64,000 bases of DNA from Crocodylus rhombifer (Eukaryota > Chordata > Crocodylia > Crocodylidae): contig JAVSML010000999.1 of NCBI GenBank assembly GCA_038503035.1, positions 248,001-312,000 on the forward strand, in the 5' to 3' direction. Made by a program: the position numbers and the translations under genes. Shown here one piece after another: positions 33,724 to 45,084 of the stretch; the first letter of the stretch is position 1; each line of letters opens with the position of its first letter. The notes below the pieces were generated by a model. The model did not search any database. It was not told the DNA's origin and was given only the letters and a program-made list of their open reading frames with translations.

Positions 33724-34016
33724 GGATGTATCTACACATGCACTTTACTGTGGAGTAGACTATTTAACTCCATAGTAAAGTATCACAGTCCATAGGTATT
33801 AGGATGCAGTAAACTAATAGGATAGTATGGTCAGGGACACTGACCAGGGGCATAAATTGCACCAGCCAGGGGCCTGCTCTACCCCAGCTCTAATTGCTGC
33901 TTTCCTGGGTGTACATGTAGATGCTGTGCACAGGAGTAGTCTACTCTGGCTCAAACTGCTTCAGAATTGATTATATTGCTTTATTTGCATATGTAGATGT
34001 ACCCATGAAGTGCGTA
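33724..34016. mobile_element. CATCTACACA-type inverted-repeat element
   Basis: It starts GGGATGTATCTACACATGC and ends GCATATGTAGATGTACCC, inverse termini with few mismatches. Inside, TTTACTGTGGAGTAGAC near 33743 parallels TTTACTGCACAGTAGAC in the 52772 element. It has no coding capacity. The termini resemble Harbinger-like MITEs, but a 3-bp duplication could not be shown. Confidence 0.6.
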
Positions 34017-34515
34017 CAGATGCATGTGGACATGCAGGGGCATGCATTTCCCATGGAACAAATAGCAGTGGTGCATATTTGTGCCACTGCTATTTGTCCC
34101 TGGGCACACCTTTGCAAGTGCACTCTGGTGTGTAGCAGAGTGACTCAGGTGGAGTAGGGGAGACTGGGGCCAACACCTGTTCTGATCCCTGCAACCTTAT
34201 CTGGTCTTTTTGGGACCTCCTAAGGCAGCAGTGGCATCAAGCCAGCTACTTTGAAGCCTGGCTCGCAGCCAGAGCATGGCTCTGGCAGGCCAGGCTCCCT
34301 TTCTGGAGCTGCATGCTGCTGCTGCATGCACTGTGCTGCACTGCACTGCTTTTTTCAGTGTTTTTTTTCACAGTGGAATCTTGTAGTATAGAAAAAAAAG
34401 CTGCTGTGCTGCACATCAGCAGTGAGATGAACAAGTGCATGTACATTGCATGCAGTTTGAGGTGTATGAGACTGCTTTGAAGCACTGCAAACTGCACATC
34501 TGCTGAAATTTGTTG
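34017..34515. mobile_element. Decayed element related to the 62996-63446 copy
   Basis: GGGGCATGCATTTCCCA at 34038 onwards and CTGCTATTTGTCC, followed by GGGCACACCTTTGCAAGTGCAC, parallel the order GGGGCATGCACTTCC, CTGCTGCTTTTTGCC, CCCCAAACATGCAC in the element at 62996. Right-hand CTGCTGC and CACTGCAAACTGCACAT parts also correspond loosely. Clean termini were not identified. Confidence 0.45.
34058..34097. repeat. 14-bp perfect hairpin
   Basis: ACAAATAGCAGTGG at 34058-34071 is inverted at 34084-34097 with a 12-base loop. Confidence 0.85.
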
Positions 34516-34527
34516 GCTGATGTATAT

Positions 34528-35098
34528 TAGGGGTGTGCAAAACAGGTCATATTCAATGTGTATTTGGCCTGAATTGGGGACAGTGATTTGATTTGTTGAT
34601 TTTGGTCACTGTCATTGATTCGATTTGGCCAAATCTGGAGATTCGATACTGATTCAGCGATTCAGCAATTCAGCCATAAACACAGCTTTAAATGTTTTTT
34701 CTACCCACGAGGCACCAGTCATTGAGCTGGTGGGTACGGGGGTACCTCCCCGGCATGCTCCCTGGTGGACCCAGAAGTGCACCAGAAGTGCTTCTGGTCC
34801 ACTTCCAGGTCTGCTTCTTAGTGCACTGGGGACTCCCCCGTACTCCTGTGGGATGCTCCATGCGCCCCCCGATCTCAGCATTCACGAGCTGCCTGGTACC
34901 TTGAGAAGTATTGAAAAAACATTTAAAGCTGTATCTATGTCCAAATCATTGAATCTTTCTGAATCTCTCAAAATTGATTTGGAGGGTTCTGATTCTATTT
35001 GGAGAGATTAAAGGGTCTCCTGATTCAATTCAGATTCAGAGATTCAGCCACTGAATCAGGCCGAATCAAATCAGCGACTGAAGCTTCACACAGGCCTA
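34528..35098. mobile_element. Foldback hAT-type DNA transposon, copy 2
   Basis: The element starts TAGGGGTGTGCAAA and ends TTCACACAGGCCTA. The flanks carry a perfect 8-bp target-site duplication, ATGTATAT at 34520-34527 and 35099-35106. Relative to copy 1 it is inserted in the opposite orientation: its right end is the inverse of copy 1's left end (GTGAAGCTTCAGT shared). The arms include CAGCTTTAAATGTTTTTTC at about 34684 and its inverse at about 34912-34932, again a foldback. The GC-rich core, about 200 bp, differs in length from the other copies. No transposase frame is present. Confidence 0.88.
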
Positions 35099-35109
35099 AT
35101 GTATATTAT

Positions 35110-35930
35110 GTTTTTCAAAATTGAGAAGATTAGTCTCTTTTAATGGTTTGTCCTTCACTCTAGTTGTTGGATTATTACATTCTTATTGCTTCTCCACACC
35201 CTTGTGTTCTGTTTCCATCCCTACTGAAAATACAAAGACTAAAATAATCAGATTTTTTTTTACCTTCTTTGCTGAAAAAGTGCAATAAGGATTTCTTGAA
35301 TGCTGAGGTTTTGAAGATTTATGTGTCACCCCAATATCACATTCTTACAATCAGCACAGCTACTTTCTGGGAAAGAAAGGGTGTTTCTTATTATAAAGGA
35401 TTCCGTTTCATGACTTGTTAGGTTAGTAAAACAAACCTGTAAAATTTACATTGTTCTACACATTTCTGTGTTGGAAGACAAGACTGAGCTTTTGAATTCT
35501 TGCTTCAGTTCACTTTTTTCCAAGTCCTAACAAGTAACCACCTACTGTATGTATTTTACATTTTTCTTTGATTTACCAGTAAGATCATACTTCAATTGCA
35601 TGGAATTTTTTAAATGAATTGCTCTTTGTTCTCAATCTGCTACTAGTAGTGCTAACACTGAATGAAAAAGAAAGGGCAAACATCAAATCAGTGATAGTCC
35701 GTTACAGAAAACTTTAGGTGGAAAAGGTCACTTAGTACTACATGAAATATTTTATTTCATTTTCGTCTCAATTTTCTGTCACCATGTGTAATTAATTCAT
35801 GTTACATTATACAAATTTAATATAAATTATACCCGTTTTATAATTCAGAGAATGACAGTGCTCACTGTTCTGTAAAAGTTGAATGATAACAACATGAAAT
35901 TTTAAAAAGAAGAGTCAAGTAGGTTGTAAA
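35110..35930. other. Unique AT-rich DNA, no gene seen
   Basis: No element or coding similarity was recognised. Confidence 0.5.
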
Positions 35931-36177
35931 AACAGTAAGGCCATATCCAGAAATGTGCAGCCATGTGGTATGTCTGCAGTGCCACATACTACACATTCAG
36001 CTGTCCTCCACACTGTAAAGTAGCAGCACTAGCGGGGGTTGTGACCCCAGGAGATCAAAGGAGGGCTGCGTACACTGGGATAGTGCAGCAGACCCAAACT
36101 GGAGCCTGGCTGGCTAGAGCCACACTCCAGCTGCCAACCAGGTTCTAAGCAGAAGGACTGCTGCTCCTGCAGCCCCA

Positions 36178-36214
36178 GGAGGCCCCCAGACCCTAGGAGG
36201 CCCCCAGACCCCAG
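36178..36214. repeat. 18-bp tandem duplication
   Basis: AGGAGGCCCCCAGACCCY occurs twice in succession. Confidence 0.8.
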
Positions 36215-36503
36215 GTAAGGCTGTTGGCCTCAGCCTCCCCTACTCCACTTGGGGTAACCTCCTGTACTCCAGAGAGCGTGTGACACAGGTGTTTCCTGGG
36301 GACAAGCAGAAGTATACAAGGTGTGCTGTTGCCTATTGTCCCCAGGGAAACAAATGTCCATGCTTATGTGTGTAACCTGGGAGGTACTGCAGGAGGTACC
36401 CCATCTCCAGTTGAAGGAATCAAAGCAGGTGCACAAGCGCTGTGGGAGGTGTAGGGACTCTCCTCCCTTATAGAGCAGAGCCAGATCACCAATGGGGACT
36501 TAA

Positions 36504-36541
36504 CCATATACCTTTTAATACTCCATATACCTTTTAATACT
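36504..36541. repeat. Perfect 19-bp tandem duplication
   Basis: CCATATACCTTTTAATACT at 36504-36522 is repeated exactly at 36523-36541. Perfect identity suggests a recent slippage or duplication. Confidence 0.9.
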
Positions 36542-36804
36542 GGGAACATAACAGGCATAAATCAGAGGGTACAGTGGACACTACAGTGCCCCAAGGGGGC
36601 AGGATTCAACAAAGGTTAGACACTTACAATCACTGACAAAAACAGGGTTAACAAAATATAAAACACAAACAGCAGAACAAACAATACGGGTTGGTGAAAT
36701 ATAAGAAGGCACAAAAATGACAAGGAAATATGGAGTACCTGGAGGGGGACTACACAATGGCCTTTTTCCACTGCAACAAGATTTGCATCTTGTTATCTCA
36801 CTCA

Positions 36805-36885
36805 TCTCACTCATGGTTTGAACCCAGGTCACCCACATGGTAGGTAGGAGTGCTGCCACACAGCTACTACTGGTTGTATGGTTCT
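36805..36885 (-). mobile_element. Possible tRNA-derived SINE head
   Basis: On the minus strand GTAGCTGTGTGGCAGCACTCC could be an A-box region and GACCTGGGTTCAAACC, about 35 bases later, is close to a Pol III B box. No tail or second copy was found here, so it may be chance or a tRNA pseudogene relic. Confidence 0.35.
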
Positions 36886-37454
36886 AGCCTGCTAGGGGTC
36901 TTGACCTTGCTGGAACCCGGCCTCACATTGAGTTGCCTGGCCTTGGATTGGAGGAGCCAGAAGCACAGCTGGGAACCACTGAGGTCGCTGCTCAGATCCT
37001 TCCTGGAGCTGGGGAGCCTCTCCTGCCGGCCGCATGCCACGCTGCTGAGGGTCCCACTGCTGCCTGCAGGTCCTGCTCTTTCAGGCTCTTCTGGGGCACT
37101 GCTCCTGCCCCACTGGCTTAGCTCTTGCCAGCTCTGTGAAACTCCTTCCTTGTTGTCCCTTGCTGGTGTCTCCCCTGAATCAGCCCATGCTGCCCCTTTT
37201 ATTTCCCTCCGGGTGACCCAAGGGGCCAATTGGGATATGAGGGGAAGGGGGTGGTGAGTCTCTGCGGCCTGATTGATGTGGAAAGGGAATTCCAAGTCCT
37301 CCAATCATCTTTTACCCCTTCAAAACTCCTTGGCCAAATCATTACCAGATTGGTGAGGATAGGGAATCCCAAACCCTCCAATCATCTTTTGCCCTTTCAA
37401 AACCCCTGGGCCAGGTCACTGCCAGCCAGCTCGTCACATGTGGACACAGCCTAA

Positions 37455-37900
37455 AAGGGCGTGGGGTTACTAACATCAGTGATGTACTGTGTGCACTCTT
37501 GGACAAACAGCTTGTTCATATAAAAATGATGTTGTTTTACAGTCTGATATTCCAAGAATATCTGGGACATCTCTATAGTGTTGGAAAATACCTTGATTTT
37601 TTCAGCCCAAGAGAGGTACGATTCGTGTCAATTCAGTTAATCCATTTATTTGTCTCCTCCCCATCCTTATAATATCAAAAGTATCACAGCACCTCATAAG
37701 CATTTATCAATAAAATAATTCACATTATTACTAACTTTTAGACAAGTTAATACATCAACAGATAACCCTTGATTTGATCTAAAGGAAGAGGAAGAGAGAC
37801 CGATTCAACAAAATCTAGCTTCCTCTGCTACTTATACCAACTGAAATAAAGTAAATGGGATTTGAAGTGTCATTTCAGTGCGTCAGAGGTGCCATATAAA
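37455..37900. other. Unique DNA, no gene seen
   Basis: No recognised repeat or coding similarity. Confidence 0.5.
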
Positions 37901-37904
37901 CAGC

Positions 37905-38570
37905 TGTATTACTGATGTCAAAGCATTTCCACAATCTCTCTAGGCAATCTGTTCCAGTGCTTTATTACCCTCCTAGTGAGAGAGTTTCCCTAATATCTAA
38001 CTTAAACTTCCCTTGCTGCATCTTGAAACCATTGCTGCTTGTTCTGTCATCTGCCACCACTGAGAACAGTCTAGCTCCATCCTCTTTGAAACCTCCCTTC
38101 AGGTAGTTGAAGGCTGATATTAAAACTTCTTTCAGTCTTCTCTACTCCAGACTAAACAAGCCCAGATCCCTCAGCCTCTCCTCGTAAGTCATGTTCCCCA
38201 GCCCCCTAATTATTTTCACTACCCTCCACTGGACCCTCTCCAATTTGTTCATATCCTTTCAGTAGTGGGGGGAACTGGACACAGTATTCCAGATGTGGCC
38301 TCACAAGTGCAGAATAGAGGGGAAGAATCATTTCCCTTGATCTGCTGAGAATGCTCCTACTAACGCAGGCCAGTATGCCATTAGTCTTTTTGACAACAAG
38401 GGCACACTGTTGGCTCATATTAGGCTTCTTATCTACTGTAACCTCCAGGTCCTTTTCTATAGTAGTGCTGCTTAGCCAGTCAGTCACCAGCCTATACTGG
38501 TGCATGGGATTTTCCATCCTAAGGACTATAGTTTGTATTTGTCCTTATTGTATTTCATGAAATTTCATGT
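37905..38570 (-). mobile_element. CR1 LINE internal fragment
   Basis: The minus strand holds the C-terminal half of CR1 ORF2, from HQYRLVTDWLSSTTIEKDLEV and NMSQQC through GILACVSRSILSRSREMILPLYSALVRPHLEYCVQF (short blocks within 38206-38517). The plus-strand text continues as antisense of LERVQRR and the FFTVR/WN region to about 37905, after a shift. The 3' untranslated tail is missing. CpG loss and several frame breaks put it at intermediate age. Confidence 0.85.
38206..38517 (-). pseudogene. CR1 ORF2 fragment, about 103 codons
   Basis: The frame matches the CR1 region after the polymerase palm: TTIEKDLEVTVDKKPNMSQQC followed by EMILPLYSALVRPHLEYC. It ends at a frame break where the family continues QFWAP. 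It has no catalytic residues and is a relic. Confidence 0.85.
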
Positions 38571-38574
38571 TTCA

Positions 38575-39815
38575 TTTTTGTTTCATTTGATAACCAGCAA
38601 AAGATCTTCAGATATCAATGCATGTAGAGCTTGTATGCAGTATCTATCCAATGAGAAGGCAGAAAGATTTTACATCAAAAACAAAACCCACTGCTCATTT
38701 TAAATCAGTGATTGGAGCATGCTTGATAACATAAAAGACAGCAACTGTAATTATCTTTTGAAAGGACTTAAGTGTTTGAACCATGCTCATTCCAATTTTT
38801 TCTTTTATCCAAGAGATGTTAAGGTGTATGTGGACACATCTGTACAAGCTGACTGAGAAGTAGATACAGATTTCTGTTATCAATATATAATAATTTGTCA
38901 TATGAGTAGCATAATACTTGTTAACTCTAAGCAGATAAATATATTGGTCAGCCTGTCAGCAGAATATGGGTAAGTTGATTTATTGCTGTTCGTTCAGTTG
39001 GCTTAACATTTTTTCCACAAGCTGAACCAGGGAGTTCTCTTTTGTCTGACAGTTCAATAGAAACATCAGAAGAACATGAACTGTACTTTCCCCCCTCCCC
39101 CACAAGAAGCTGATTTTGGCATTCCTACTCACACATTTTATTTCACAAGTCACCCTATTTGACTTAATGAGACCACTCAAGGAGAAAGGTGCTGTTCAGT
39201 GCGAATAAGAATGGCAGGCTGGCCCCTAAATGAACTGGTTTAATATGTACTGAACTGTCTAGTCAAAACAGAATTCCTCTGTTCAGTCTCAGTTTGTAGA
39301 AAAGCTGTTACCCTAGTGAAGGAACAGCAGTTTATGTTTCTGCTTGTCCATCTGTAGCCATAGTTGTTTATCTATATACAAGTTTTATTTATGTTTGTCT
39401 ATACAGACTATAGATATAAGTATATATAGAATAAATAGGTAGTCTCACAAAAATTGGGCTCCGGCCATTTAATAGCTATTTTTCCATCCCATTTTTCTTT
39501 TTTTTAAATGACTTGATTACATTTAAGACACCTGAGGCAATAATCTGGTAAATGGAATTGTATATAGAAAGTGGATCTATCCCATTCCATCTTCTACTGC
39601 TTGTATCTATATGTTGTGTTTTACCATCTACTAAGATTGTAAATAATATTGTAAGATTAGATTGTCATATTCCTATTCCTTCCCACTCAAGTCTCTGGAG
39701 AACTGTTACTGTTGTAACAAAACAGTCTTAGCCATAAAAGTAAAACTAATATAGCATTGTACTTTGGAACTTAGGGACAGATTCCATTTTGCCAACTGGA
39801 CATAAGTGGATCTGG
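38575..39815. other. Unique AT-rich DNA, no gene seen
   Basis: No recognised element or coding similarity. Confidence 0.5.
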
Positions 39816-39829
39816 GCATGTATATGCAA

Positions 39830-40929
39830 TAGGGCTGTGCGAAGCTTTGGGTGCTGATTCGATTTGGAGGAGATTCAGACCAACTGGGTGGCTGAATCTC
39901 TGAATCCAAATTGAATCAGGGGACCAAGTAAAAGGTCTGAATTAATTCAAAGCTTTCTGAATCAATTCAGAAAAGATTCAGAGAGCTTCAGTGATTCAGG
40001 CAGTCCCCACTGGCTGCAGCAGGGAGCTGGACTGAGACTCCATGCTGGTAAGTAGGGGGAAGTAGCGGGTGGAGGAAGGGAAGAGGGGACCATGGGGAGA
40101 CCCCTTCCAGGCCCCACCCCCTGCCTGATCCCCAGCCCCCCCGAGTGCTCTCCGATCCCCGCCTGGTCTCCCAGTGCCCCCCCACAATGGCTGCCCCTCC
40201 CAGCCCCAGCTCCCCGTTGTTTTAAAAAAAGCTCCTACTCATCAGGTGCTGCCAGGCAGGGGGGACAATCCCCACTGCCCCATGCTGTGGGAGGGGACTC
40301 TGCCATGAGTCCCTTGACCCTGCCTGCTCTCTCAGGCCCCTATGGCTGCCCTGCCCACTCCAGCTCCCAGGCCCTTAAAAAAAACAACCCCCCCCGCCAA
40401 ACTCACCAGCTCCTGCAGTAGCTTTGGGGCATCAGGGGACTCGTGGAAGAGCCCCACTATGCAGGGTGGGGCAGTGGCGGGCAGCAGGGATTGCATCAGT
40501 CCCCACCCCCCTCCAGCTGAGCAGGAGTTGGGGAATCCAGGGTTTTTTGAGGGTTTTTTTAAGGGCTTGGAGTTGTGGCAGGTGGGGCAGCCATGTGGGG
40601 GCTGGGAGAGAAGGTGGGGGTTGGGGGGCTCATGGCAGAGCCCCCCATGTAGCATAGATCACTCCCCCTGCCTGTCAGGAGCCGGCAAGTGTAGGCTTTT
40701 TTTTTTTCAAAGAGCCAGGAGCGGCGGCAGGCAGGGCAGCCAGTGAAAGCAGGTAGGGGTTGGGCCTGTGTGATTTGGAGATTCAGCTGATTCAGCTGTG
40801 ACTGAATCTCCAAATCAGATTTGGCTGAATCAGTTCAGGACAGTGAGTCAAATCACTGAATCGAATCATTGTCCACCAAATCAACCGAATCCAAATACAA
40901 AGCGAATACTAGTGCTTTGCACAGGCATA
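39830..40929. mobile_element. Foldback hAT-type DNA transposon, copy 3 (expanded core)
   Basis: It starts TAGGGCTGTGCGAAGC and ends GCACAGGCATA, inverse termini with one or two changes. The flanks carry a perfect 8-bp duplication, ATATGCAA at 39822-39829 and 40930-40937. GATTCAG/CTGAATC-rich arms occupy the outer 170 bases on each side. The GC-rich core is a large imperfect palindrome: two direct copies of a GGCTGCCC...CAGCTCC...TTAAAAAAA unit near 40188 and 40343 face two inverted copies near 40551 and 40695. It is the longest copy in the window. Open frames over the core (up to 134 codons) are by-products of the repeats. Confidence 0.87.
40188..40745. repeat. Palindromic core of foldback copy 3, 2 + 2 units
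   Basis: Direct units begin with GGCTGCCC at about 40188 and 40343, each followed by an A-run; inverted units end GGGCAGCC at about 40592 and 40741, each preceded by a T-run. The centre lies near 40460-40490. Confidence 0.7.
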
Positions 40930-40937
40930 ATATGCAA

Positions 40938-43780
40938 TTCTGTTTCACCCTGCTTGAGTCCCAGCATGATACAAAAACTGGGTGTCCTCTTCACTGTCTT
41001 TTTTGTGACTCTTTTGTAAGAGATAGGTAGTAATTATTCCAAAAGTAGATGCATTGGTAGATTAAAGGGACTTAGGAACGGTGAAATAAAATTACATTTA
41101 CCTGCCTAAATAAACTTCCATGCCTGCTAAGTGAAATAGAATCTGGATGGCCCTTAAAACCCAAGTTCTATTTAGATACCTAATAAGTAGAATAGGATCT
41201 TGTCCTTGTGCTTAAGATTCCTAGCAAAATGGACTCCCACTCCCCAGTTAAGAGGGACCAGTATTATTTTGTTTTATATGGCAGTAGTGTGCATGAGCTC
41301 TAAACGTGGGCCAGGAACCCACTGTGTTCAGTGCTATACAGACACAGGGCAAAAAATGGATCTGCTGCCCTCAGGGATTTACAAATAGAAGACAAGATGT
41401 AGAGGAACTGCATTAAAAAAAAAAACAGTAGGCCAATACTGGTCAGAATGATAAGCAGTGGATAACTATTAGTAGTTGTTAAGCTTCTTTTGCAAATGTC
41501 ACATTAAAGAAGAGTATTCAGGAAAGTTCTTAAGAAATACAGCAAAATAGCTTTTCAGCTGCTTATGGATCTCCATCCACATGTGAGGGACAGCATGGGA
41601 AAAATCACAAAGGTACTTGTTAGAAAGCATAAGGGGTACTGAAGGCTGGCATTTCTCTAGCATGGAAGTGGGAGCGGACCTTCCAATGACATTTGAGAGA
41701 TGATATATGTACATTGAAGGTATACTGTGAAGGACTTGGAAAGTGAAGACACATAGTCAGTGTTTGATGCAGTGGAGTTAGGTATAGATTCTCCCACAGT
41801 ACAGAAAAAGATATAAAAATAGGAGAACATAGGAAAGAAAATATAGGATACTAGGGACTAGATTCTGTTTCAGTTTACTGGACGCATAAGTTGACTTTAC
41901 AGTTTAATTCTTTCCCACCCTGCTAGTCCTTAAGAAATATTAATGCAAAATGTGGTCTGCCTCCTTGCTGCTGTTTTGTGACTCAACCTCAAGGGCAGTG
42001 GACAGTGTGTTACAACAATAGAAGCTTTAATGGTTTTCCAGGGCCTCAAGCAGGATGGAATGGAATTGTATTTTAAGTGCCTTAGTCCACTTTGATGCCC
42101 AACTGGCCTTAGGTTTTGTGTAGTACTGAAAAAATATACCTTCTCAATTGCTCTTATGGGGTTGCAATCTAGTCTTAAAACATCACTATGTTTCCTGATG
42201 AGTATTATATTTTTGTTGAAGTTTTTTTCTTTAAACAAAGGCGTGATAATATTTTTGCTGTCTTTGAAATGATAGCCACTTATTTCTTTTTTGCAAAAGT
42301 TTTATCAAAGCCTTGTGGTCTACAGAAACATCTTCATAAATTATTACTTCTCTTGAGGCCATAATAGAGATTCTCTTCATAACAGAATGCACAGAATTTT
42401 TTTTTCTTTGGAAAATGGAAAGATTTACTTCAGAGTAAATCAGCTAGATCATTTAGAAAATCTCTTTGAAGTAAGAAGAATGTGAGAAACAGAAGAAACT
42501 GGTTAAAAGAATAGTTCCTTGAAGGTGGTTAGTTTAGTTTTTTTGCTAAAAAACTTTTCACAGAAAAGCTGGACTTCTAAAATGGGACTATCATTCAACA
42601 CACCACAATTTAGTTGAAAGGTTGGTTCAGTAGCCAAAGTTTCATCAATGCATTTTGGTTTGCATTAGTCCTTCAGTACTCTTGTCTCTAAGTGGAATTA
42701 GTTACTGTTTAGAAACATAAAACAAAACATACAAATGTTGACCCCCAAGAGAAAAACATACTAGTATGTATACTTTCTCATTAGTCTCGAATGTCCTGCT
42801 ACACTAGAAAAAGCAGCTACTTAGTATTTTTCCCCTTTTTTCTGTTAGAATTATATACTTGGTTAAAATTTATAAAACCAAATCTGCTTTTTTTTAAAAA
42901 AATGGAATGCATTCTGAATTGATGTGAATCGATATAATTTCTGTTGATGAGAATGGAGTTGAATTAAAGATCTGGCCAATAAGATTCTCAAAAAATATAT
43001 TATAGGAATGAATTTATGATCAAGAAAAGTTAATGTTTAATGGGTTATCACATAGGGCTGAATGTTTTTAGGTTATGCACTGAAATAATGGGAAAGATAT
43101 CGTTAAATTACCCATTGCTAACAATAAGCCAAAAAATATTTAGGTATAAAAACTGAAATGAAAAAGTCCTGATTCTAAGGTGAGAAAAACCAAAGTGAAA
43201 GAGGAATTTATATCACATCTTCTTTAGCTGAAAACTCTGAAATAAAATATACTGAGCCAATGGGGCAAAAAATTACTTCTGCTAAATAGTGAAATACACC
43301 TAGTTTCCTATTTCCACTCTCTCCAAAACTCCAGTCAGATGGAAATGTGCAGTTTTAGTCTTGTTTTCTAACTTCTGCTCTGTTAGCCAGAATGCCATAT
43401 CTTCTGTGAGATAATGAGTCCTTATGTTATGTACTAACCCTATATCTACAGATTTTAATCTTTACCTGTGTATAGAATTGATAAGGTTTCTTTACTGTAT
43501 CTGTGTTGATAAAGAGGTCCTAGGATTTGGGGTAATATTTTGCTTGAATCATGTGTAATTAAGTTGCAAGTAGCTTATGAGAACCAAATATAATGCAGTT
43601 GTGTAAGATCACAAAGGAGATACTAAATTGTTTGAGTTACAGGGTGGCTCTTCCTCCTGTACAATCAGAGGAGGCACAAGTACAAGGCTGTGATTTTATT
43701 AGGTTACATCTTCATTAATTTACCTCACCTGGGAACATGTAAGGCAATGACCAGACAGAAAAGATCACAGTTCCTTCCTC
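40938..43780. other. Unique AT-rich DNA, no gene seen
   Basis: About 2.8 kb without recognised coding similarity, tandem arrays or element termini. Confidence 0.5.
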
Positions 43781-43784
43781 TCTT

Positions 43785-44565
43785 GTGAAGAATAGTCTTA
43801 TGTTGCCAAACTTGTGATCCTGGTGATGGTACTACAACTTGGGGTGGGACCCATCTTATTCTCTCGTATGGGATTCTGTCGGGGGCTGTGAGAAACGGAT
43901 TACTTCCTTGTTATACCAGACATTTGGAGTCCAATCCAGCTTTCTTCGGGATTATCTTCCAGTAAGGTCACTTTCTTTTTTGGCCCCTGGAAGCTGAAAT
44001 CTCCTGCAAAGTATGTGTAGGGGACATCTGCCAGCAGGTTGAGCTAGCATTTAGTTTTGCTGCCTGCCCCAAATTCCCAGTCAGTTTTCTAGAAAATAAA
44101 TTCTTCCTATTTGCTCCAAAGTGAGAGAAGTGTTTACTATTATCAGATATTCAATATAATAGTTTACCTTCTTTACCTCTTGCTCGGCTCTTCTGGCCTT
44201 GTGAGCTATGGGGGCCAGACAGCTCTCTGCCATAGCCCCAGATCCACCATTTGAGATAAGTTGACATTTAGCACTGGGGAAAGTTCTGGATTTCCTTTAA
44301 TCTCCTTTCAAAATACCCAGTTAGTTAAACTAATAGGCACAGTAACCACATTTCATAGTTATTGCTTAGAAGTCCAGGAGCGGGAATCAGGCAGTCGTAA
44401 CACGAAATACCACTGCAGAATTTCCTTACCATCAAGGCCCAGCTAATAACAACTCACCTGGCCTATTAGCTTCCATCTGGAAATTAGATGAATAAAAAAT
44501 GTCTCTGTCCCCTTATTGGAATCTGACTCTCAAATCTGAGCTTAATTTACATCTTGTATACATTT
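43785..44565. other. Unclassified moderately GC-rich sequence
   Basis: Base composition and retained CpGs (TCTCGTATGGG, TGTCGGGGG, AGTCGTAACACG) differ from the AT-rich surroundings and continue beyond the small hAT at 44570 to about 45080. It could be one older inserted sequence split by that hAT, but no termini or protein family were recognised. Confidence 0.3.
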
Positions 44566-44569
44566 GAAT

Positions 44570-44753
44570 CAGTAGCGTAACTGAGGCAGGAAGAATGGGG
44601 CAGCTGCCCCGAGCACCAGCTTTTGGAATGGCACATAAACAGCTGCAGCTGCAGGAACAGCTGATCTTACCACTGTGATTGGCATCAAGACAGTCAGCAC
44701 TGCCTTGTATGTCACATGGCTGCCTCTTGTGCAGATGCCTGGCTATGCCTCTG
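44570..44753. mobile_element. Small hAT MITE, 184 bp
   Basis: It starts CAGTAGCGTAACTGAGGC and ends CTGGCTATGCCTCTG, inverse termini of the CAGNGGCRTAGC hAT type. The flanks are ATTTGAAT at 44562-44569 and ATCTGAAT at 44754-44761, a 7/8 target-site duplication. There is no coding capacity. Confidence 0.78.
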
Positions 44754-44771
44754 ATCTGAATAACTGATCAC

Positions 44772-45062
44772 CTATATCCAGGAAGCTCTTATTCTTGGGT
44801 GGGCCTCTGATATCTTTTTAAATGTATGCAAACAAAATTCACTAGCAAGGGAAAAGAGACACATTTGTGTCCCATTGTTGAGACTTCCCCAAACTGCAAT
44901 TCTGTGGGGAAATAGAAAGAGGGGATCATCCCAGGCTAGTCTTATTGCTATATCATTCCTAAAAATAACACCACCAGGAATGTCGCCATGAACAAGGATT
45001 CCTCCTTGTCTTATGAGCATATATTGTGAAGGCCTAATTATAGCGTATATTTTGAGGCCCAC
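44772..45062 (-). other. Unrecognised 96-codon open frame
   Basis: The frame lies just right of the small hAT at 44570. It contains hydrophobic and aromatic stretches such as GGVIFRNDIAIRLAWDDPLF and an SLNNGT segment, but matches no family I recognise. It has no partner frame nearby and no splice or polyadenylation context. It may be a relic of an inserted element or pure chance. Confidence 0.2.
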
Positions 45063-45084
45063 CTGCTTCCAGATCTGACTACTC

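Larger units (their letters stand above)
35939..37451. mobile_element. Harbinger-like inverted-repeat element with TAA duplication
   Basis: It starts GGCCATATCCAGAAATGTG and ends CACATGTGGACACAGCC, imperfect inverse termini. Both flanks read TAA (35936-35938 and 37452-37454), the 3-bp TWA duplication typical of PIF/Harbinger elements. The interior is GC-rich at both ends, with an AT-rich middle. Open frames of up to 145 codons show no transposase or other family, so it looks non-autonomous. A tRNA-like segment lies inside near 36815-36870. Confidence 0.55.

Noticed and set aside
36850..37304. Overlapping 135- and 145-codon frames on opposite strands
   Set aside because: They lie inside the GC-rich end of an inverted-repeat element and have no recognisable domain.
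40342..40746. 134-codon plus-strand frame
   Set aside because: It spans the palindromic core of foldback copy 3; the translation reflects repeated units.
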